From Symsagittifera roscoffensis (lineage: Eukaryota; Xenacoelomorpha; Acoela; Convolutidae), in contig NC_087070.1 of NCBI RefSeq assembly GCF_963678635.1, positions 50,195,989-50,257,988 on the forward strand: a DNA stretch of 62,000 nt. Direction: 5' to 3'. The notes beneath the pieces were generated by a model, which saw only the letters and a program-made list of their open reading frames with translations, was not told where the DNA came from and searched no databases. The position numbers were made by a program, and so were the translations under genes. Positions 38,501 to 48,400 of this stretch are shown here, piece by piece. Each line of letters starts with the position of its first letter. Within the stretch, counting starts at the first letter, position 1.

Positions 38501-38913
38501 ATATGTTTTCGGGCCCGATTTGTAAGAATGAGTCCACCAAAGTCAAAAAATAGAACATGCAAAAAATTTTTTAGTTGGATTTACAAATTAAACCAACCAA
38601 AGTCGAAATTCAGGTCGACAAAAATTTAATATCGGGTTGGACATAAAAAAAAAAATGTGTCAACCAAAATCAAAAAACTAGGTCGAGGAAAAAGTTTTTT
38701 TTTTCGGAAAATTTTTTGGTTGGATTTGTAAATATGAACCGACCAAAGATAAAAACTAGATCAGACAAACATTTTTTTTGGTGAGATTCGTCAAACTGAG
38801 TCAAGCAAAGTCAAAAATTAAAACGAGCAATATTTTTTTTGGGCCGGATTTGTAAAAAAGAGTCCATCAAAGTCAAAAAAAACAATCAAAATTTTTTAGT
38901 GGGAAAAAAATCA

Positions 38914-39225
38914 AAATTTGGTTAACCAAAATTAAGAACTGGGCCGACGCTCAGTTTAAAATTAATTGAACCAACAAATTCGAAATTTAGGAGGAGAAAA
39001 TTTTTTTTTCGGTTGGACTTAAACAAAAGTGTCAACCAAAATAAAAAAAAACTAGGTCGCGCAAAAAAAAATTTTTTGTAATTTTTTTGGTATTGAATTA
39101 GTAAAATTACGCCCATCAACGTCGAAAACTAAGTTGAGCCAAGAAATTTGTGTTTACTTCCTTTTTAAGTCGGATTAGTTAAAATTGAGCGTCGGCCCAG
39201 TTCTTAATTTTGGTTAACCAAAATT
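38914..39225. repeat. Inverted repeat pair inside the satellite
   Basis: 38,921-38,953 (containing TTAAGAACTGGGCCGACGCT) is perfectly inverted at 39,186-39,218, with imperfect extension on both sides. The 232-bp spacer stays in normal satellite orientation, so only the left arm is a reversed satellite fragment. Confidence 0.9.
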
Positions 39226-40572
39226 TTATTTTTTTTCGGGATGGATTTCTAGAAGAGAGTCAACCAAATCAAAAAATAGGCCAAACAAAACAACAACAAT
39301 AAAGATCAAACAAATTGCTTATGCTAATTTGTTGTTGGGATTTGCAAAAATGAGACAACCAATGTCAAAATATAGATCAAACAATTTATTTTTTGGGTGG
39401 GATTTGTAAAACTGATTCAATCAAAGTCTAAAACTGTCTCGAGCAAAAAATCTTTTGGACCGGATTCGTAAAATGAGTCCAGCAATGTCAAAAGGAGGCC
39501 AAGCAAATGTCTTTTTTGTAAAATTTGTAAAAAAAAAACCAAAAACGAAATTTAGATCGAGAAAAAAAATTATTTTGGGTTGGACTTATAAAAATGTGTG
39601 ACCCCCAATAAAAAATAACCAGATCGTGCAAAAACTTTTTTCTGTTAGCATTCTGGTTGGATTTGCAAAAATGAGCCGACCAAAATCAAAAACTAAATCA
39701 AACCAAAAAATTTTTTTGGTGGGGTGTTTAAAAATGACTCAACCAAATTCAAAAACTGTATCGAGCAACATTTTTTTGGGTCAGTTTCGTAAATCGTAAA
39801 GTGAGTCCAACACTATCAAAAAATAGGCCAAGCAAAGTTTTTTAAAGGGGCTTTGTAAAATAAACCAACAAAGTCAAAAATTAGGCCGCGGAACATTTTT
39901 TTTGGTTGGCTTTGAAATATTTAGGTCGAGAAGAAAGTGTTTTTCTGATATATCTTTGTGTTAGATTCGTTTACATGAGCTCATCAAAGTCAAAATTCAA
40001 GCTGAAGAAAGAGTTTTGTGTTTGTTTTTTTTTAGTCTGATTTGTAAGAAAAGATCGTCGTCCAAGATCACAAACTAGACGGAGCAAATTTGTCTTTCGG
40101 GATAGATTTGTAAAAAAAAAGAGTCAACCAAAGTCGAAAGCTAGGCCAAACAAAATTTTTTTAATGATTTTTTGGTTGGATTGATAAAACTGAGCCAACG
40201 AATGTCAAAAACTAGATCAAACAAAAAGTTTTTTTTTGGGTGAGATTTGTAAAATTGAGTCAACCAAAGTCAAAAATTAAATTGAGCAAAAAAAAATTTT
40301 TTCAAAAAAAAACTAGAACAAGCAAAAGTTTTTTTTGTAAGATTTGTAGAAAAAGAAATTTTATTTTGAGTTGAACTTATAAATATGTGTCAACCGAATT
40401 AGAAAAAACCAGCTTGAGCAAAAAACTTTTTTCTGTTATTTTTCTTGGTTGAATTTGTAAGAATGAGCCGACCAAAATCAAAAACTAGATCAAACAATTT
40501 TTTTTGGGTGTGATTTGTATTACTGAGTCAATCAAATTCAAAAAGTAATTCTAGCAAAAAAAAATTTTATGA

Positions 40573-40694
40573 CTCTAAAGTTTTTATGCAGCAAAACTTT
40601 CAGACATGTTTAAAAAGAGAATGAATTTTTATCAGCTCTAAAGTTTTTATGCAGCAAAACTTTTAGACATGTTTAAAAAGAGAATGAATTTTTA
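40573..40694 (+). repeat. 63-bp tandem duplication
   Basis: CTCTAAAGTTTTTATGCAGC starts at 40,573 and again at 40,636; the two copies differ at one or two positions. It lies just outside the right end of the satellite. Confidence 0.9.
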
Positions 40695-41370
40695 AATCTG
40701 TGGAAACTAAACGTATAATTGAGTTACCTTATTCAGCTTGAAAAAAAAACATAAACAAATGCAGAATTTCTACGATTCTCGTTGTCCGGCTAAAAGGTAC
40801 TGACGTAAATTAGTATTTGATTTTAGATACGGCAGGAAACTCGATGGACAATATTTGTTCTTCCGTCTATTGAAAAAGGGGAAGAACTTTGTCTTTGGGC
40901 GTTTTTTTTTTGTGATTTCTACTCAAAATCAGTAGGCGCAAATAACCATCGGAATAAGCCGAGCGAAACGTTTAAGTTAAAATCTAGAGAAAAAAATTGG
41001 TTAAAATGTTTGTTCTAGTCTAATTTTGAGTGAGTAAAGAAATCGAGTAACGTTTTTCATTGAAAAAATCATTTAAACATAAAAAACAAAATTTTATTTT
41101 CCATTGAAAAAACTTAATATAAGAGCTTCACTTAGCGCCTCCATGACAAAAAAAATTTCTATAATAATTTTGAAATTTATGTAAAAAAAAACGATTTATT
41201 ATGAAGGCAACTGTTGTCCTTAAGGCCTAATTCCAAACACCCTACGCGTTTGCATATTCTTCTCAAAATCTTAAATTGTCTTAAAAAAAGGTACTAATAA
41301 CAAAAACGGCAACTTTCAAATTCTCATGAATTTACTTCCAAACCACCAGCAGTAGTATATTTGTGAGTCG
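40695..41370. other. Unassigned AT-rich sequence
   Basis: No gene, RNA or repeat recognised on either strand. Confidence 0.4.
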
Positions 41371-41376
41371 ATCAGG

Positions 41377-41735
41377 GGGGGGGGGAGGTGGGTGCTGACC
41401 CCCATGTAGTAACATAGGCTTTAGAGTATCCGGTCAGCACCCTATGTATTAACATAGGCTATAGATTTCCCAATGTATTAACCTAGGCTATAGATTTCCC
41501 AATGTATTAAGATAGGGAATAGGTTTCCCATGTATTAAGATGGTAAGGTTTCAGATGGTAAGTTTCAGAAAAATTTTTGGCGCCCGATCTTACCATGTTT
41601 TAAGATAGTGTTTAGATTTCCCATGCATTAGGATAGTGTATAGATATATCTATGTATAAGGATTAGAAATTAATTGTATTAACACAGGGAATAGGTTTCC
41701 CAATGTATTAAGATAGCGAATGGTAAGGTTTCAGT
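41377..41735 (+). repeat. G run followed by 31-bp minisatellite
   Basis: A tract of ten G followed by AGGTGGG, then about eight degenerate units built on CCCAATGTATTAA, CATAGG and CTATAGATTT. The period is about 31 bp in the best-conserved stretch (41,440-41,530). Confidence 0.8.
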
Positions 41736-42074
41736 GTGATGGTAAGAAAATGGTAAGAAAAACGGTATTTTTTGACTTTTGTGTGGAAATGTCTAGTTTT
41801 TTCGCAAAAATCTCGGCATGCGTTATGTAATTTTTGAGTATTTCATGTAGAATGTGCAATGAAAAAATTATGTTTATTGATTCATGGTAAGTTCATGGTA
41901 AGATGTGCAAAAATTTGGAAATGTTTATAAAAAAAATGACATTTTTTCAAAAAACTTCAAAATACGATAAGATTTGATATAATTTGACTTAATAACTATT
42001 TTATTAGATGATCCTTTTTTTTCAAATGTACTCAATCTAGCTTAAACTAAGCTGAAACCTACTGAAACTTTGAA

Positions 42075-42190
42075 GAAAATTCAAGTTTTTGGAAAAAATT
42101 GCGAAAAATTCAAGTTTTTGGAAAAAATGCAAAAATTTCAAGTTTTTGGAAAAAATGCAAAAATTTCAAATTTTTGGAAAAAATTGCAGA
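42075..42190 (+). repeat. 29-bp minisatellite, about four units
   Basis: Four copies of TTCAAGTTTTTGGAAAAAAT followed by a TGC(A)n spacer. The 64-codon open frame across it has a repeating KFQVFGKN-type translation and is not a gene. Confidence 0.85.
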
Positions 42191-44340
42191 TATCTCAAGA
42201 CTTTGGCAAGTTTTTTGTTGCTTCTGATCTAATTTTGAAAATTATGGATATGTTTAGAGTTTAAAAATAAGCTCAAATTGTATTTCAATTGGCATCATGT
42301 TGTGACACTGATACAAAACTTTGAATGGAAATGTGGAGTTTTTCACAATTTTCTCTCAAAATAATCAAATACGATAAAATTTGTCCCACTTTTAGCAAAA
42401 AGTGGTTTATATAAAGCTCTGAACACATAATGCTCATATTAGCTGAATCAATATTGATACTTCCGATTTCTCAGGAAAATAAGGTAATTAATCGTAATTT
42501 TCGAGAAAGTAAAAATTAATCAAATCTATCCAAAGTTTTCCATTTTTAACCTTTCAATTGTGTAATTACCTGGTTTTTTGTTCAATTCAAGTATAATTCA
42601 CCTTAGAATCTCAATTCTATTAAACAATAAGAGCAATATTCATTGAAATTTCTAGATCAAATTCCATGATCCAGCTCCTCCTCAGTTTTTTCGCAACGAA
42701 TCAACCAAACTCGTACAAAAATTACAATTTCTGAGACTTTTTTATCATTATTAATAATAAATTTCAGATCATTGATAAAAATTAAACATTTTACTGCTAA
42801 AATTGACTAAAAATTGGGTATATTTCTGTTAACAGTATATTAGATTGTATGATATTCAACGAAATCTTCTTCAAAACTGATGATTATCTCTCTGTTGCTT
42901 CTACAACATAATTTTCATGGTTTTTCCGTAGTAATTTTCTATGTCTTAAGCTTATTCTTGCTTTTTGCTTATTGCATGTTTTCGCTCTTCAACTCACTTT
43001 GCAAGAAATTTTAGTCAGAACTGAGGAATTTAGGAGAAAATAGTATCAATTGAACGAACACTTTGTTGGCAGAGATAAAATTAGAACTGATAACGTCTAA
43101 TTATTACCATCTAATTTGTACATGTTATCCTTAAGGTTCCCTTGTTTAGTTTCTACAGCAAACTATTTCAGCAAAAACCCAACTTTTGAGATCATTAATT
43201 ATCACTTTTCTTGCAAAATAGTTTGTAATTCGCTTTTTGTTCTTGATTTTTGTCAGAAGTTTTCTCAAAAATGTCGACGTGAGAAAGAATTGCTGCTATT
43301 TTAAGCATTAGAAAGCACACGTGTAATTTGAGAATTTTAAAGTGTTTTTTTACGTTGATTTCTTAGAATAAATTAAGAGCAGTTCTAATGTTTATAATCT
43401 GCAAAACCTTTTGAAGTAGAAATATGCAAGCGAACTTAGTTCCATATTTATGCCACATTTATAACATCTAAAAGATCTGTTCTCAAAAACATCAATTAAG
43501 GAAAGGAAATCATGGTGCAAACTGTAACAATTGAAAAAATTTGCGAACTTTATTAAGCAAAAACTCTATAATTTCTAAAAAAAAATTGAAGCTAAACGGA
43601 ACTAAATTTTTACTCTGTGTCTAGTTGAAATTTTTCTTGTTCAAAATCATAGAATTAAGAGATCATACATCTGGTTCTGCTAAAGTATTAATTTGTTTAG
43701 AATGATTCAGCAGACTCCATATTGTTTTCTCTAAAAATCTTTCTACATCAATTTTTTTTTATTCAACAGAATGAAATGTAGATCTTGAAAGCAAATTTTT
43801 GATTTATGCTTCATGTATCATCTTCTAAACATTGTTGGAGCTGGGTTTACTACACAACAAACTATTTCCAAAAAATCTGAATTTTCATATAAGTTAACCT
43901 AGTATATCAAATGATAAAAAATTTTCCAACCATTACACTTTTATGTTGGATTTTTTCTCAATATGTAATATATAAGCTAAATTTTAATTTAAAAAATCTC
44001 TAAACTCCTAATGAATTAAATTGAGTTTCTTTCTCAAATTGATTTTTTCTCAGTTTCTGTTTCATCTACTATCCTCCAACTTAATCAAATTCGAACAAAT
44101 TTTTGTTTGAAAATTGAGTTTTAGAGGGAAAAATGTATCATTTCAACGAACGTTTATTAATCCGAAGCAGAATTAATGACTTAAATCTTTTTTTAAAAAA
44201 ACTTCGAATTATTTTCTCGATTTATAACTGTATGTTGCTGTTTCAACTCTGAATTTCTATTTTGAAGTAAATTTTTGGTTGAGAATGATGTATATTAATA
44301 TCTTGAGATTTTCAAATGTTAGCTAAACATACATTTTCCA
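42191..44340. other. Gene-free AT-rich stretch
   Basis: Both strands were read and no coding frame above about 60 codons is convincing. Phrases with CATCTACTATCCTCCAAC- or ATCATCTTCTAAAC-like content recur every several hundred bases, which may be a very old degenerate repeat; this is not certain. Confidence 0.4.
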
Positions 44341-44352
44341 GGACAGACAAGC

Positions 44353-45091
44353 ACTCATTAGCGTATGTGATTCACTTTTACTACAAATTCATCGCAACAA
44401 AATCCCCACAAGCTGGCAACCGATGGAGTTTTTACAGTAGATGGACATTTTCCAGGACAGTTAACAATTTCTTTTCTGAATCGTAGAAAAAAAAAGCAAA
44501 AGAAAACCATAATTCTTAGTAAATCAATCCCCAATATCTGCTACGCACTACTCTATTATTTCTTTTACAAGGACTAAGCAAGGAAAACTTTAAAATGGTT
44601 ATTAGGTAAAACCTTTCAATTAATCAATGTTTTATAAATATCCAGCTTTTTATAGTTTTTCAACAAATACTTAAGTACTCATTAGCGTATGTGATTCACT
44701 TTTATTACAAATTCATCGCAACAAAATCCCCACAAGCTGGCAACCGATGGAGTTTTTACAGTAGATGGACAATTTCTAGGACAGTTAACAATTTCTTTTC
44801 TGAATCGTAGAAAAAAAAGCAAAAGAAAACCATAAATCTTAGTAAATCAATCCCCAATATCTGCTACGCACTACTTTATGATTACTTTTACAAGCACTAA
44901 GCAAGGAAAACTTTTAAATGGTTATTAGGTAAAACCTTTCAATTAATCAATGTTTTAGAAATATCCAGCTTTTTATAGTTTTTCAACAAATACTTAAGCA
45001 CTGATTAGCGTATGTGATTCACTTTTACTACAAATTTATCGCAACAAAATCCCCGCACGCTGGCAACCGATGGAGTTTTTACAGTAGATGG
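44353..45091. repeat. 324-bp tandem array, 2.3 copies
   Basis: The block starting ACTCATTAGCGTATGTGATT occurs at 44,353 and 44,677, and as ACTGATTAGCG at 45,000 (periods 324 and 323 bp). The last, partial copy overlaps the final codons and stop of the zinc-finger gene on the minus strand (GGAGTTTTTACAGTAGATGG), so each unit carries a copy of that gene's 3' end. Confidence 0.92.
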
Positions 45092-45554
45092 AAGATTTTC
45101 GGATCGACTTCTATTGAAGGTTTCAAGACAATTTGAACTCGGTTGTTGCTGGTTTTATCATCAATCAGAACCTTTGAATATGACAAAACAACAATAATGA
45201 TGAAAAAACTGTAAATTTTTTACTAGAAGTTTTTCAAATTTAGTGTATAGTCTTTTCAGATTCAGTAAAAAATTATTATTCGAAGTAATTTCTACTATTT
45301 TTTTATTAGAAATATGTCAATTTTACCTTCTCTTGGAGTGTGTGTTGAAACTGCTGAGCACATAATTCAACATTATGTTGACAATGCTTCTTCTTGATAT
45401 GATTAGTAAATTCCTTGCTGCTATATGTATAAAAGTTACAGTTGGAACACTTTAAAACGCCACAGTGCTTTCGATGTCTTGATGCGTGTAAGCGGGTGTA
45501 TTCTCTTCCACATTGAAGACATGCAATTCTTTCGTTTCTTTTCAGTGACGGCAA
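45079..45554 (-). CDS. Small zinc-finger protein, 5' end unresolved
   Basis: The minus-strand exon 45,554-45,327 encodes two close zinc fingers: CLQCGREYTRLHASRHRKHC (C-x2-C-x11-H-x3-C) and CSNCNFYTYSSKEFTNHI followed by KKKHC (C-x2-C-x12-H-x4-H). A GT donor (AAG/GTAAAAT) at 45,326 and an in-phase acceptor at 45,172 give an intron of 155 bp. The second exon 45,171-45,079 adds about 30 residues including NNRVQIVLKPSIEVDPKIF and a stop. No in-frame ATG exists: the frame opens at a TTG behind a T/C-rich tract ending in GAG, so an upstream exon is likely. C2H2 proteins of this kind usually bind nucleic acid in the nucleus. The C-terminal strands resemble those of the tandem-unit proteins next door. 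The acceptor is weak (TTCAAAG), so the exon join is a model, not proven. Confidence 0.6.
45172..45326 (-). other. Predicted intron of the zinc-finger gene
   Basis: Donor GTAAAAT at 45,326 reading down; acceptor CAAAG ending at 45,172. The reading frame is kept. An alternative acceptor (TTTACAG, about 45,208) would need a different donor phase. Confidence 0.45.
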
Positions 45555-45774
45555 CTCAATAAGTAGAAAAAGAAAAAATGGGAAATTTTAGAACGTCCAA
45601 AATTTTTAGAAAAGAAAAGTTGAATAACCTAAAAAAATGAATAAAAATGAATAAGAAAAGCAAATTTTTTAACCAATTGCTTTTAACGTGAAATAAAATC
45701 AGTATGGATTGACTATTTAGCATAGCTGAAATAAAATTTATCCAATCTAACCATGGAGTTTTCAAACGTTTTGC

Positions 45775-45985
45775 TATCAACCAATCAGAATCGAGTATAA
45801 ATTTTAATAAATTTTTTTCTTTTCTGATATCAACCAATCAGAATCGACTTTCAATGGTCATGGAAATTTTAATAAATTTTATGTCAACCAATCAAAACTG
45901 AGTTCTACTTCTCATGGGTTTTTCAACAATATCAATATCAAACGATCAGAATTGAATATCCTTTTATCAGATCAGAATTGAATAT
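45775..45985. repeat. CCAATCA-containing degenerate repeats
   Basis: ATCAACCAATCAGAATCGA and variants recur at 45,775, 45,829, 45,882, 45,938 and 45,966, spaced about 30-57 bp. The same series (minus the first copy) starts units 2 (51,914) and 3 (58,187). CCAAT cores could be NF-Y sites; no direct evidence. Confidence 0.7.
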
Positions 45986-46066
45986 CCTGTTTGTTGGAAA
46001 TCATCCTATTAGAATCAAGCATTTTCTAAAAGTGAACTGGTTATTATTTTAAAAAAAAAAACTTAA

Positions 46067-46498
46067 TCGTTATTTGAAAAATGTCTATCAAAGGAACATC
46101 TGAATTTCCTTGAGTTAATTTACAAGAAAAAAGAAAAAATTTCACTTACGGCTGAATTACACCTCACAAGGAAAGAAATTTTGTTTATTTTCGAGAACTT
46201 GAAATTAATCAAAAAGTCGTACGATAATATATCAAAAAGTCTTTTCATTCCCTACCCAATACCCAAATATGTAAAAACTCCGCAGCAAAGTTCTTTATTC
46301 CTTCATTTCTTTGAGGATTTTCAAAGTTCAAAATCCTGCTTGATTCGGTTTGGAATCAAATTTCCAGAGAATTGCTTTGAAAAACTCATCAAATTTGAGT
46401 TATCTTCCCAAATTTACATCAGAATCAAAGAACTTGAATATCTACTCAAAAATCAACAATTTTTCATTGATTACATACAAAAAATTCAATTATCTTGA
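46067..46498 (+). CDS. Tandem-unit gene A, unit 1 (open frame without start codon)
   Basis: An open frame of 143 codons follows a TAA at 46,064, with no Met codon, so it is an internal or terminal exon or a decayed gene. Blocks: LIYKKKEKISLTAELHLTRK, then IPYPIPKYV, then SCLIRFGIKFPENCFEKLIK, then IYIRIKELEYLL. Two segments (around ELHLTRKEILFIFENL and IRFGIKFPENCFEKLI) fit a beta strand plus amphipathic helix pattern also seen in the other unit genes. Compared with units 2 and 3 a 171-bp segment (57 codons) is missing between TCA and CTTACGG. The deletion is in frame and removes the TGA that interrupts the other copies. Function is unknown; the similarity to PC4-type domains is an inference by eye. 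Confidence 0.45.
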   Translation, partial: SLFEKCLSKEHLNFLELIYKKKEKISLTAELHLTRKEILFIFENLKLIKKSYDNISKSLFIPYPIPKYVKTPQQSSLFLHFFEDFQSSKSCLIRFGIKFPENCFEKLIKFELSSQIYIRIKELEYLLKNQQFFIDYIQKIQLS

Positions 46499-46660
46499 TG
46501 AAAAAATTTGTAGAGATGCTACTTGTTCGTTATTCTTTTGTTATTTATATCACCAATTTTTCTTATTTTTAGGGCAAACAACTTTTGGTCATTTATTTTT
46601 GCAATTGCTTTTGTCTATATTTTTACTTATTTGGAAGATTTAAGTCCTTAAAAATTTCTC

Positions 46661-46836
46661 TGATTGGATACGACAACTAGAACAAAAATGAACATTTTCG
46701 TGACTGGAAACGACAATACCCAAAATGGAGCTTTGTTTCCGATTGGACACGTTTTTTATCCAAGAAGGCCATAAAAGGAAGCTGAAATCTGATTGAACAT
46801 GACTAGAATCCAATAAGGAAAATCAAATCTGATTGG
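46661..46836 (+). promoter_or_regulatory. Probable promoter region of gene B with CCAAT-type motifs
   Basis: Inverted CCAAT boxes (ATTGG) at 46,663, 46,742 and 46,832 and a direct CCAAT at 46,810 lie 190-365 bp upstream of the gene B start. An ATAAAAGG box sits at 46,771. The motifs recur in units 2 and 3, the CCAAT ones partly altered in unit 3. They are followed by two imperfect copies of a pyrimidine-rich block (CGTCAACTACCTCCTCTCTC and CGTCAGCTACCCCCTCTCTC). Confidence 0.45.
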
Positions 46837-47025
46837 TCAAACCCACACATTCGAGTTGAAGGTATCCCTAACTCCTAACTAAAAATCATTTTATTTTCAA
46901 CTTAACTACCGTCAACTACCTCCTCTCTCACCTCTAAATACCTTACTTTCAACTTATCTTCCGTCAGCTACCCCCTCTCTCAGCTCTTTCTTGTTTTTAC
47001 TCTTTCAATCAATTAATTGCTCAAA

Positions 47026-47514
47026 ATGATCTTCTCAGTGCAAAACAGCAAGCTCATGTACTCTGTAGAGTTTTCGCCTGATCTAGTACAAATTCAAGTG
47101 CGAGAAATATTCTCTGGAGTTTTTCTGACACGAATGGACATACCAATCCAAGTCTGGCACATGGTGGAAGTGGTGCAAATGGACTTCAACGAACATCATA
47201 TGACACAAGTACCCATGACAGAGAACCAACTTGAAGAAATGCAAATGATGGAGGAAGTTTCTGATCATGTGGGAATGAACTACCCCGAGATTCCTGACTC
47301 AAGATTTGTAGCTCAACCAGTCGACGACTTCCTCTTTCCTGGGGAGGAGGTAGGATCAGCCGAAAACCCCATCACAATAGATGAAGTTGAGGTTTTCACA
47401 GAAACAATGACGACTCCAGCTCCACAACAACCACCAGCAATGGAACCTCGTCCAGCTCTGCGTTCTATAGAGAACCTCCAGAACTCTTCTGCTGTTCGAC
47501 AGCTCTTTGATTAA
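47026..47514 (+). CDS. Tandem-unit gene B, unit 1: intact 162-aa protein with PC4-like N-terminus
   Basis: The start is ATG at 47,026 (MIFSVQNSKL); a longer frame would need a TTG. Residues 2-52 alternate strand-like segments: FSVQ, LMYSVEF, VQIQVREI, FLTRMDIPIQVWHMVEVV. The last is a strand running into a helix with a Trp, like the end of the PC4/p15 ssDNA-binding domain. Residues 60-110 are acidic and Met/Glu-rich (ENQLEEMQMMEEVSDHVGMN); 113-118 read ENPITIDE, a possible SUMO-interacting motif; then a Pro-rich stretch and the C-terminus IENLQNSSAVRQLFD. An AATAAA lies at 47,526, 12 bp after the stop. It is single-exon as read and the only intact copy of the three. A role in transcription is an inference from the fold-like pattern only. 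Confidence 0.7.
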   Translation: MIFSVQNSKLMYSVEFSPDLVQIQVREIFSGVFLTRMDIPIQVWHMVEVVQMDFNEHHMTQVPMTENQLEEMQMMEEVSDHVGMNYPEIPDSRFVAQPVDDFLFPGEEVGSAENPITIDEVEVFTETMTTPAPQQPPAMEPRPALRSIENLQNSSAVRQLFD

Positions 47515-47525
47515 ATGTTTTTGTA

Positions 47526-47531
47526 AATAAA
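47526..47531 (+). promoter_or_regulatory. Polyadenylation signal of gene B, unit 1
   Basis: AATAAA 12 bp past the stop codon, followed by a TGTTGTTTGG GT-rich stretch. In unit 2 this stretch is deleted, and in unit 3 it reads AATTAAA, in keeping with loss of function there. Confidence 0.6.
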
Positions 47532-47753
47532 TGTTGTTTGGTATTGACTTCGTTTTCTGTAATTAATTAATTTCTTCAATTTCATTTTATTTATGAGAAT
47601 AGATGAGAGGTTCATGGTAAACCATTGAAAAACAATTAGAATTTAATTAAGTGCTCCGAACTCGCACATATGATAAGAAACTCTAATAGTTTTTGCACAC
47701 ACATTCAAAAAAAACACTAGAAAAATTGTACACAAGTGAAAAATACCTCAACT

Positions 47754-48400
47754 TCTTTTCGCACTTAGGAGAAAAATTTAAACACTTTTCGCATTTCGTC
47801 AAAAAAAAGTGAAACACTTTTCGCATATTGTCAAACATATTGAAACACTTTTCGCATTTTGTAGGAAACAAGTGAAACACTTTTTGAATTTTATCGAAAA
47901 AATTGAAACACTTTCCGTATCTTGTCCGAAAATTTGAAACACTTTTCGGATTTTGTCAAAAAAAATTAAACACGTTTCGCATTTTGTCGAAAAAAGTGAA
48001 ACACTTTTCGCATTTGTAGTAAAAAAAGTGAAACACTTTGCGCATCTTGTCAAAAAAAGTGAAACACTTTTCGCATCTTGTCAAAAAATTTGAAAGACTT
48101 TTCGGATTTTGTCGAAAAAAGTGAAACACTTTTCGCATTTTGTCAAAAAAAGTGAAACACTTTTCGCATTTGTAGTAAAAAAAGTGAAACACTTTGCGCA
48201 TCTTGTCAAAACAAGTGAAACACATTTCGCATCTTGTAAAAAAAATGAAACACTTTTCACAATTTGTCAAAAAAGTTACAACATATTTCGCATTTTGTCA
48301 AAAAATTGAAACAATTTTCGCATTTGTACGAAAAAGTGGAACACTTTTTTCATACGCTTCAAATAATTGAAACACTTTTCCCATCTTGCTGAAAAAAATC
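47754..48400. repeat. 31-bp minisatellite of unit 1
   Basis: About 20 units. Each carries the short palindrome AAAGTG-AAA-CACTTT followed by TCGCATTTTGTC. Units differ by small changes (CATCTTGTC, CATTTGTAGT). The minus-strand frames with Cys-Phe-Thr-Phe and Lys-Cys-Glu-Lys repeats are composition artefacts. Confidence 0.95.

Larger units (their letters stand above)
27300..40565 (+). repeat. 13-kb satellite array, about 60-bp monomers
   Basis: Roughly 220 diverged monomers. A typical monomer runs: T-run, GGG(C/T)(C/T)GGATTTGTAAAA, (A/G)TGAGTC(A/C)A(A/C)CA, AAGTCAAAAACTAGGTCGAG, C, A-run. Five consecutive monomers from 28,387 to 28,686 average 60 bp. Monomer types alternate in a fixed order, giving higher-order units. 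All open frames inside it (repeating QPKSK, ANPTKK, SSLSKGRSSK and the like) are translations of the repeat. Both ends show more diverged monomers than the middle. Confidence 0.97.

Noticed and set aside
27496-39119. Many open frames of 60-136 codons with QPKSK, SLSKGRSSK or ANPTKK-like repeats
   Set aside because: All lie in the 60-bp satellite and repeat with it; both strands are open because of the monomer sequence.
47754-48400. CRISPR-like look of the 31-bp repeats
   Set aside because: Units are contiguous and degenerate with no unique spacers, in a eukaryotic context; it is a minisatellite.
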